From the NCBI GenBank assembly GCA_003516865.1, contig DPBR01000075.1:1-5252 (forward strand): DNA of 5,252 bases, written 5' to 3'. Shown here piece after piece: positions 1 to 5,252 of this stretch; positions within the stretch are counted from its first letter, which is position 1; each line of letters opens with the position of its first letter. The translations under genes and the position numbers were made by a program. The stretch comes from Oscillospiraceae bacterium. Its GTDB lineage: Bacteria; Bacillota; Clostridia; Oscillospirales; Ruminococcaceae. The notes below the pieces were generated by a model, which saw only the letters and a list, made by a program, of their open reading frames with translations, searched no databases and was not told where the DNA came from.

Positions 1-1
1 C

Positions 2-937
2 TGGAAGTTTTTACAGTATAAATTCTACCAGCAGTGGGGAAAGCTCCGCGCGTATGCGAACGAGCAGGGAATCTCCATCATCGGAGATATTCCGATCTAC
101 GTGGCGCTTGACAGTGCGGACGTCTGGACACATCCGGAATTATTCCTTCTGGACGAGGAAAACCTGACTCCGCTCAAGGTTGCCGGAGTTCCGCCGGATG
201 CCTTCAGTGAGACGGGACAGCTCTGGGGCAACCCGCTTTACGATTGGGCTGCGATGAAGAAGGACAATTATTCTTGGTGGGTAAAGCGAATAAAGAAGGC
301 TGCGGAGCTTTACGATATGCTGCGTATCGACCATTTCCGCGCGTTCGACACCTATTGGGCTATTCCTTTCGGTCACCCGACCGCGGAAACGGGAAAATGG
401 GAGCAAGGCCCCGGAATGGACTTGTTCAACGTAATCAAGCGTGAAATCAAGAACGTTGATATAATCGCGGAGGATTTGGGTGATATTTTCGACAGCGTGA
501 AAAAGCTGCTTTCCGACACGGGATTTCCGGGAATGAGGGTATTGCAGTTCGGGTTCAATGACAAGAACGAGGACAACGACCACCTCCCGCACAACTACCC
601 GAGAAACTGCGTCTGCTACACGGGAACGCACGATAACGCGACGTTCCGCCAGTGGTATGCGGAAGCCGACCTCGCGGCGCGGAATATGGCGAAGCGCTAC
701 CTTGAAAAAGGGCTTTTCGGCAGCCTGAATATGCGCGCAATCCGAGCGGCATACGCGTCGCCCGCAGCGCTTGCGATTATCCCGATGCAGGACGTGCTGA
801 ACCTCGGCGCAAAGGCGAGAATGAACGTTCCGTCAACGCTTGGCGGGAACTGGGCGTGGCGAATGAAACCGAACGCGCTTAAAGGAAAAACCGCAGAAAA
901 ACTGCGTGAATTATCGGAAATTTATCTTCGTTTATGA
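2..937 (+). CDS. malQ: 4-alpha-glucanotransferase (amylomaltase, GH77), 3' part
   Basis: Cytoplasmic disproportionating enzyme that moves alpha-1,4-glucan segments between maltodextrins, releasing glucose and longer chains. The gene is cut by the left edge: the frame is open from base 2 and 311 residues remain. By alignment from memory with the 500-residue Thermus amylomaltase, roughly 180 N-terminal residues are missing. The GH77 catalytic residues are all visible: nucleophile D110 in RIDHFRAFD, acid/base E157 in IAEDLG, and transition-state aspartate D211 in YTGTHDN. The D-to-E spacing of 47 matches the Thermus enzyme. The family C-terminal signatures QDVLNLG, ARMNVPST and GGNWAWRMKP are present, so the 3' end is intact. 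The GTG at 101 is an internal valine, because family-like sequence (YKFYQQWGKLRAYANEQGI, IIGDIPIYVA) runs upstream of it. The stop overlaps the next start (ATGA). The gene is GC-rich compared with the pullulanase gene downstream. Identification is very secure. Confidence 0.96.
   Translation, partial: WKFLQYKFYQQWGKLRAYANEQGISIIGDIPIYVALDSADVWTHPELFLLDEENLTPLKVAGVPPDAFSETGQLWGNPLYDWAAMKKDNYSWWVKRIKKAAELYDMLRIDHFRAFDTYWAIPFGHPTAETGKWEQGPGMDLFNVIKREIKNVDIIAEDLGDIFDSVKKLLSDTGFPGMRVLQFGFNDKNEDNDHLPHNYPRNCVCYTGTHDNATFRQWYAEADLAARNMAKRYLEKGLFGSLNMRAIRAAYASPAALAIIPMQDVLNLGAKARMNVPSTLGGNWAWRMKPNALKGKTAEKLRELSEIYLRL
934..937 (+). promoter_or_regulatory. ATGA stop/start overlap coupling malQ to the ttcA-like gene
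   Basis: The ATG of the second gene (934-936) overlaps the TGA of malQ (935-937). No clear Shine-Dalgarno sequence is seen in the 20 bases before it. This fits start by termination-reinitiation, so that translation of the second gene depends on malQ. The overlap is seen directly; the coupling is inferred. A second in-frame ATG at 946 (Met5) could serve instead. Confidence 0.6.
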
Positions 938-1743
938 GTGAAAAAATGATTGAAAACGGACTTACGCGCGAATATTCCACGGCGCTTCTGGGTAAATTTA
1001 CAAAGGCAATTGATGAGTATAATCTTCTCAAAAATGACGACAAAATATGCGTCTGCGTTTCGGGAGGGAAGGATTCGCTCTTGCTGTCTGCGTTGTTTAG
1101 AGAATACGAAAAGCACGGAAAAAAGCGAATTTCGGTGCGATATCTTTCGATGAATCCGGGATTTTCCTCCGAGGACGAGGAACAGATAAAGCGCAATGCA
1201 ATGCGGGTTGGCGTTAATCTTGAATTTTTTAAGACGGAAGTTTTTTCGCTTGTTGACGGCGAGAAAAACCCGTGCTTTCTGTGCTCGAAAATGCGCCGCG
1301 GACTGCTGTACAAGAAGGCGCGGGAGCTTGGCTGCAACAAAATCGCGCTCGGACATCACTTCGATGATGTGATTGAGAGCATACTTATGGGAATTTTGTA
1401 CGGCGGACAGACGGGAACGATGCTGCCGCGCGTTCAGGCGGCGCATTTCGAGGGAATGGAGCTGATAAGACCGCTGTATTTCGTACGCGAGCGCGACGTT
1501 GTTTCGTGGGCGAAATTTTGCGGACTGGAGCTTTCGGGCTGTAAATGCGTGCTGACAAGACGCGGCGAAAACTCGAAGCGCGACTTCGTGAAGCGGCTTA
1601 TAGCGAGGCTTTGCGAGGATAACCCGCAGGTCGAGATGAACATTTTCCGCGCGGTTCAGAACGTGCCGCTCGACAGGATTATTTCATACAAGGACGAGAG
1701 CGGAGTGCATAGTTTTCTTGACAAATATGAAGAAAAAAATTGA
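934..1743 (+). CDS. ttcA: TtcA-family tRNA 2-thiocytidine synthetase-like ATP-binding protein
   Basis: Likely tRNA-thiolating enzyme of the TtcA/TilS PP-loop superfamily. TtcA adenylates cytidine 32 of certain tRNAs and replaces its oxygen with sulfur, using an iron-sulfur cluster. The 269-residue protein has the PP-loop SGGKDS at 43-48, a CFLC motif at 114-117 followed by SKMRRG, and GHHFDD at 140-145. These are the same elements in the same order as in E. coli TtcA (311 residues). In E. coli the third cluster cysteine lies in a second C-x-x-C; here that region reads GCKC (C203, C205), so the motif is C-x-C, followed by a basic stretch (ENSKRDFVKRLI). The AVQNVPLDRI segment near 240-250 resembles the E. 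coli AMQNVVPSHL segment. There is no signal peptide or membrane segment. The gene overlaps malQ by 4 bp and the pullulanase start by 17-26 bp. The family is secure; the exact tRNA target is less so, since TtcA-like paralogues may modify other positions or molecules. Confidence 0.88.
   Translation: MSEKMIENGLTREYSTALLGKFTKAIDEYNLLKNDDKICVCVSGGKDSLLLSALFREYEKHGKKRISVRYLSMNPGFSSEDEEQIKRNAMRVGVNLEFFKTEVFSLVDGEKNPCFLCSKMRRGLLYKKARELGCNKIALGHHFDDVIESILMGILYGGQTGTMLPRVQAAHFEGMELIRPLYFVRERDVVSWAKFCGLELSGCKCVLTRRGENSKRDFVKRLIARLCEDNPQVEMNIFRAVQNVPLDRIISYKDESGVHSFLDKYEEKN
1702..1705 (+). promoter_or_regulatory. possible weak ribosome binding site (GGAG) for pulA
   Basis: This GGAG lies inside the end of the ttcA-like gene. 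It is 12 bases before the TTG at 1718 and 21 bases before the ATG at 1727. The spacing is long for the TTG and too long for the ATG. It therefore slightly favours the TTG, or else pulA starts by coupling to the upstream stop. Weak evidence only. Confidence 0.25.
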
Positions 1744-3535
1744 TTTGGAAGCGTCGGAAAAATGCGCGTTCAGCGGAAAACTAGGCGCGATTTTTTCGCC
1801 CGAAAAGACGATTTTCAGGCTGTGGCAGCCGTTTGCGGAAAAGGCTGTTTTGAGGCTTTTTAATCTCGAATATGAGCATATTCTTCTTGCTGAAATGCAC
1901 AGAAACGAAAGCGTTTTTGAGTGTGAAATTCAGGGAAATCTTGAGGGATTGCTGTATGATTTTTCGGTAATCGACAGCGAAGGCGAGCGCGAATTTGCGG
2001 ACATTTATTCATACGATGTGACCGCAGACGGAAAGTACGGAATAATCTCGGATATGAGCAGAAATTGCCCGAAATTCTGGGAAAACGACGACTTTTTGCG
2101 TTTTGAAGAACCCGAAAAAGCGGTGATTTACGAGGTTTCCGTGCGCGATTTTTCGTCCGATAAAAGCGGGAAATTTGCAAGCCGTGGAAAATTTCTTGCA
2201 TTTTGCGAGGGCGGCGTAACAAATGATTACGGAGAAGAAATCGGTCTTGACTATATAAAAAGCTTAGGCGTAACGCATATTCAGCTTATGCCTGTTTTTG
2301 ATTTTGACGCGGACGGAAGCTGCTATAATTGGGGTTATAATCCAAGATTTTTCAACGCTCCGGCAAAGAGATATTCGCTCAATAATGCGATTTTGGAGCT
2401 GAGAGCGCTTGTTGCAAATGCGCATAAAAATGGACTCGGAGTTGTCGCAGACGTCGTGTATAATCACGTTTATTCCGCCGAAAATTCAAACTTTGAGAAG
2501 CAGCTTTCGGGCTATTTTTTTCGCGGAGAAGATTACTTTTCAAACGGTTCGGGCTGCGGAAACGAGTTTGCAAGTGAAAGATTTATGGCTCAAAAATTCA
2601 TTTTGGACAGCCTTGAGTTCCTCGCGAGAGAGTATCATTTTGACGGATTTCGGTTCGATTTAATGGGATTGATTGACGTCGGAACAATACAAAAAGCCGC
2701 GAAGATTTTACGCGGAATTAACCCATCGATTTTGCTTTACGGCGAGGGTTGGACAGGCAGCGTGAGCGCGCTTCCCGAAAGGCTTCGCGCGGTTCAGCGG
2801 AACGCTTCCGAGCTTCCCGAAATCGCTTTTTTCAACGATAAATTTCGCGACGCTGTTAAGGGAAATGTGTTCGATAAAAACGACTGCGGGTTTGTGAACG
2901 GCTGCGCGGATTTGTCGAATTTTGAGCCGATTTTTGCTGTAATTTCCTGCAATTTCCCGATAAAATTTTGGACTGAAAACGCCGCGCAAACGATAAATTA
3001 CGTTGAATGTCACGATAATTTAACGTTGTATGACAAACTCAGAATTTCGCTTAATAATGCGGGTTCGGAGCGGATTTCTGCCGCTGAAAAAATGGCTTCA
3101 GCGCTTGTTTTTTTATCAAACGGAATGGTTTTTTTTCAGGCGGGTCAGGAGTTTTTACGCACAAAAAATTTTGCCGAAAACAGCTATAATTTGCCAGACG
3201 AATTTAATTCTATTAAGTGGAATTTGCTTCACGAAAACGCCGAGCTTGTGGATTATTTTCGCGGCTTGATTGCTTTCAGAAAGCGGTTTTACGGTGTTTT
3301 TCGCGGGTGTGATTTCACGAAAAAGGGCAGCGTTTTTATTCTTAACAAAAATAACTTTTATATGATAATTAATACAGCAAACAATAATTTTTGTTCTGAT
3401 ATATCAGGACATTTTGAGTATTTTATTGACGAAAATAATTCGTCCGACAAACCGATTTATACCGCCGAACGGCTTTATATCAGCGGTTTTGGAGTTGTTG
3501 TTGCGAGGAGGATTGACGGTGAAAAGCGAGATTGA
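1727..3535 (+). CDS. pulA: type I pullulanase (glycogen debranching enzyme, GH13)
   Basis: Hydrolyses alpha-1,6 branch bonds in glycogen, limit dextrin or pullulan. With the ATG at 1727 it has 602 residues; an in-frame TTG at 1718 would add three. A CBM48-like beta domain spans about 15-105 (GAIFSPEKTIFRLWQP). The GH13 barrel follows with the type I pullulanase mark YNWGYNP (200-206) and all four conserved regions: DVVYNH 242-247; GFRFDLMG 307-314 with nucleophile D311; YGEGW 338-342 with acid/base E340; VECHDN 426-431 with D430. FFQAGQEFLRTK (469-480) and NSYNLPDEFNSIKW are also typical. A beta-sandwich of about 100 residues ends the protein. There is no signal peptide, lipobox, CBM41 or surface anchor, and it is shorter than B. 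subtilis AmyX (about 718), so it should act in the cytoplasm on stored or imported glucan. It partners malQ upstream. The last third is AT-rich with long T runs. The symbol amyX would fit equally well. Confidence 0.93.
   Translation: MKKKIDLEASEKCAFSGKLGAIFSPEKTIFRLWQPFAEKAVLRLFNLEYEHILLAEMHRNESVFECEIQGNLEGLLYDFSVIDSEGEREFADIYSYDVTADGKYGIISDMSRNCPKFWENDDFLRFEEPEKAVIYEVSVRDFSSDKSGKFASRGKFLAFCEGGVTNDYGEEIGLDYIKSLGVTHIQLMPVFDFDADGSCYNWGYNPRFFNAPAKRYSLNNAILELRALVANAHKNGLGVVADVVYNHVYSAENSNFEKQLSGYFFRGEDYFSNGSGCGNEFASERFMAQKFILDSLEFLAREYHFDGFRFDLMGLIDVGTIQKAAKILRGINPSILLYGEGWTGSVSALPERLRAVQRNASELPEIAFFNDKFRDAVKGNVFDKNDCGFVNGCADLSNFEPIFAVISCNFPIKFWTENAAQTINYVECHDNLTLYDKLRISLNNAGSERISAAEKMASALVFLSNGMVFFQAGQEFLRTKNFAENSYNLPDEFNSIKWNLLHENAELVDYFRGLIAFRKRFYGVFRGCDFTKKGSVFILNKNNFYMIINTANNNFCSDISGHFEYFIDENNSSDKPIYTAERLYISGFGVVVARRIDGEKRD
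3505..3511 (+). promoter_or_regulatory. strong Shine-Dalgarno (GAGGAGG) for the aminopeptidase gene
   Basis: GAGGAGG sits seven bases before the GTG at 3519 and lies within the last codons of the pullulanase gene, where it helps encode an Arg-Arg pair. It is the only strong ribosome binding site I see in the window. It decides the GTG start over the ATG at 3552, which would remove the first helix of the N-terminal domain. Confidence 0.85.
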
Positions 3536-5252
3536 GCGATTGATTTCTTGTATGCGCGAGCGCGGAATTTTCGCGTGCGTTATACCCACGGACGATTTTC
3601 ATGGCTCGGAATATGTGAGCGCGCACTTCAAGCTGCGCGAGTATTTAAGCGGATTCACGGGTTCTGCGGGAACGCTTGTGGCGACGCTTGACGGCGCGTT
3701 TTTGTGGACTGACGGACGGTATTTTTTGCAGGCGGAACGTGAACTTTCGGGTTCGGGAATTACGCTGATGCGCGACGGCGAGCGCGGCGTTCCGACGGTT
3801 TTGCAGTTCCTCGAAAAGGAAATGCCGGCGAAATCAAGGCTCGGATTTGACGGGCGAATTATAACGGAGAAGTTCGCAAATCGGCTCTGCGAAAGGCTTC
3901 GCTGGCTTGATATCACTTTTGACGATAGATTTGACGCGGGTGATTTTGTCTGGGAAAATCGGCCTCTGCTTCCCGATAAACCGATTTTTGAGCTTCCCGA
4001 AAAATTTTGCGGGAAATCGCGCTCTGAAAAAATTGCTGATATACGAGCAAAAATGTCAGCCGAAAAAGCCGATTATATCGCGCTTTCCGCGCTTGACGAG
4101 ATTGCGTGGACGCTGAATTTGCGCGGCGGCGATGTTGATTTTTGCCCGCTTTTCCTCTCGTTTATGATTATTTCGCACAGCAAAGTATTTTTGTTCGCGG
4201 ACAAAACTAAATTTTCGGACGAAATCGCTCGGAATTTACAGTCCGACAACGTTGAAATTCTTTCGTATGACGAGATTTATAATGCTCTGAAACGGCTTAA
4301 CGGCACGGTTTGGACGGATAAGTCCGCCGTTAATCACGCTTTCGTTTCTTCCCTTGAAAACGCCCGTGTGATTGACAAAACGCTTCCGATTTCGCTTATG
4401 AAAGCGGTGAAAAACGCGGCTGAAATATCCGCGGAAAAACGCGCGCACATTAAGGACGGTATTGCCGTTGCACGGTTTATGAAATGGCTTAGTGGTGCTG
4501 TTTCGCGGGGCTGCGTTACCGAGATTTCCGCCGCGGAAAAGCTTGAAGAATTTCGCAGAATGGGCGAGAATTATCTTGGTCAGAGCTTTGCGCCGATTAT
4601 GGCTTACGGCGAGCACGGCGCTATCGTTCATTACAGCGCCGATGAAACCACGAACGCACTTCTGGAGCCGCACGGGCTGCTTTTGTCCGACACCGGAGGG
4701 CATTATCTCGACGGAACGACCGACATCACGCGGACGTTCGTTCTCGGCGCGCTGACTGACGAGGAAAAGCGTGCGTTTACGCTGGTTCTTGCGGGTCATC
4801 TCAACCTGCTTGACGCGCGTTTTGCCGAGGGCGTCTGCGGTCACACGCTTGATTACACGGCGCGCGAACCGCTCTGGAAGCACGGCCTTGACTTCAATCA
4901 CGGTACGGGTCACGGGGTCGGCTTCCTGCTCAACGTTCACGAAGGACCTCAGCGCATAAGCCGCCGCGCAGTCGACGACGCGCCGTTTTACGCGGGAATG
5001 ATAACGTCAGACGAGCCGGGATTTTACGCAGACGGGAAATTCGGCATACGTCACGAGAGTCTTTTGCTCTGCGTGAAGTCGGAAATCGAAGGATTTCTGC
5101 GGTTTGAGCCGCTGACTTTCGTGCCGTTCGACAGGAACGGCGTTGACAAAAAGTATCTCACCGAGCGGCAAATCGTGCTGTTCAACGCGTATCAGCGGGC
5201 TTGTTTCGAGAAGCTTTCGCCGTTTCTCACGGAGGACGAAAAAAAGTGGCTC
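3519..5252 (+). CDS. pepP: Xaa-Pro aminopeptidase (aminopeptidase P, family M24B), long three-domain form, 3' end cut
   Basis: Dinuclear-metal enzyme that removes the N-terminal residue from peptides with proline second; no signal peptide, so cytoplasmic. The frame is open for 578 codons from GTG to the window edge. Domain 1 (about 1-135) is creatinase-like: PTDDFHGSEYV, EYLSGFTGSAGT, LWTDGRYFLQAE. Domain 2 (about 140-300) starts near FVWENRPLLP and contains DEIAWTLNLRG. Domain 3 is the pita-bread catalytic fold. All five expected metal ligands are present: D391 (SDTGG), D402 (GTTDITRT), H465 (HGTGHGVG), E499 (SDEPGFY) and E513 (IRHESL). H371, H461 and H474 match the catalytic histidines. Spacings equal those I recall for human XPNPEP1 (11, 74 and 14 between corresponding ligands). 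The end (FEKLSPFLTEDEKKWL) resembles the usual C-terminus, so perhaps 10-20 residues are missing. This is the long form (about 590-620 residues), not the 440-residue E. coli PepP type. It overlaps pulA by 17 bp. Confidence 0.95.
   Translation, partial: MKSEIERLISCMRERGIFACVIPTDDFHGSEYVSAHFKLREYLSGFTGSAGTLVATLDGAFLWTDGRYFLQAERELSGSGITLMRDGERGVPTVLQFLEKEMPAKSRLGFDGRIITEKFANRLCERLRWLDITFDDRFDAGDFVWENRPLLPDKPIFELPEKFCGKSRSEKIADIRAKMSAEKADYIALSALDEIAWTLNLRGGDVDFCPLFLSFMIISHSKVFLFADKTKFSDEIARNLQSDNVEILSYDEIYNALKRLNGTVWTDKSAVNHAFVSSLENARVIDKTLPISLMKAVKNAAEISAEKRAHIKDGIAVARFMKWLSGAVSRGCVTEISAAEKLEEFRRMGENYLGQSFAPIMAYGEHGAIVHYSADETTNALLEPHGLLLSDTGGHYLDGTTDITRTFVLGALTDEEKRAFTLVLAGHLNLLDARFAEGVCGHTLDYTAREPLWKHGLDFNHGTGHGVGFLLNVHEGPQRISRRAVDDAPFYAGMITSDEPGFYADGKFGIRHESLLLCVKSEIEGFLRFEPLTFVPFDRNGVDKKYLTERQIVLFNAYQRACFEKLSPFLTEDEKKWL

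Noticed and set aside
101..103. GTG as a possible start of the first gene
   Set aside because: Amylomaltase-like sequence continues in frame upstream to base 2, so this GTG is internal and the gene is cut by the window edge.
140..631. Antisense open frame of 163 codons opposite malQ
   Set aside because: The + strand carries all GH77 catalytic motifs here; the antisense product has no recognisable features.
922..1446. Antisense open frames of 153-174 codons opposite the ttcA-like gene (879-1446)
   Set aside because: They overlap well-supported PP-loop coding sequence and show no recognisable domain or start signal.
3129..3136. T run as a possible intrinsic terminator
   Set aside because: It lies inside an intact pullulanase frame and I see no GC-rich hairpin directly before it.
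3552..3554. ATG as the start of the aminopeptidase gene
   Set aside because: The GTG at 3519 has a strong GAGGAGG site at ideal spacing, and the residues between (KSEIERLIS) fit the usual first helix of the family.
4236..4940. Open frame of 234 codons on the - strand
   Set aside because: It lies wholly opposite the aminopeptidase gene, whose metal ligands and motifs fix the + strand frame. The antisense translation is rich in Arg, Val and Asn and shows no family motif; it is a by-product of codon bias.
1..5252. Search for CRISPR, tRNA/rRNA, insertion sequences, riboswitches or a novel defence-type system
   Set aside because: The four overlapping genes leave no non-coding space, no repeats of note were seen by eye, and all four proteins fall in known housekeeping or carbohydrate families.

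Overview
The window is almost entirely coding. It holds four protein genes, all on the + strand, and each overlaps the next by a few bases. In order they are the 3' part of malQ (4-alpha-glucanotransferase), a ttcA-like tRNA 2-thiolation gene, a short type I pullulanase gene (pulA/amyX type), and an almost complete Xaa-Pro aminopeptidase gene (aminopeptidase P, peptidase family M24B) that runs off the right edge. There is no intergenic stretch, so I see no promoter, terminator, RNA gene, mobile element, repeat array or CRISPR. Any operon promoter and terminator must lie outside the window.

Layout: malQ 3' end at 2-937; ttcA-like gene at 934-1743 (ATGA junction, 4 bp overlap); pulA at about 1727-3535 (17 bp overlap if the ATG is used, 26 bp if the upstream TTG is used); pepP-like gene at 3519-5252+ (17 bp overlap, with a strong GAGGAGG ribosome binding site inside the end of pulA). 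The overlaps suggest one polycistronic, translationally coupled unit.

Function: malQ and pulA belong together in cytoplasmic breakdown of glycogen and maltodextrin. The pullulanase cuts alpha-1,6 branches and MalQ disproportionates the freed linear chains. The tRNA-thiolation gene between them and the proline-specific aminopeptidase after them have no obvious metabolic link to glucan use. They look like housekeeping passengers.

Organism: all four proteins look bacterial. The TtcA variant with a C-x-C second cysteine motif, the short unsecreted pullulanase with a Y-N-W-G-Y-N-P motif, and the long three-domain aminopeptidase P all resemble, from memory, proteins of anaerobic gut Bacillota (Clostridia). 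This is a low-confidence inference that I could not test by search. Base composition varies: hand counts of single 60-base lines give about 58-62% GC in malQ, about 23-37% near the end of pulA and about 65% in the catalytic domain of pepP.

Overall the window looks like an ordinary housekeeping and carbohydrate operon. I found no convincing new system. The points worth a second look are the gene order, the TtcA cysteine pattern, the pulA start region and the composition shifts.
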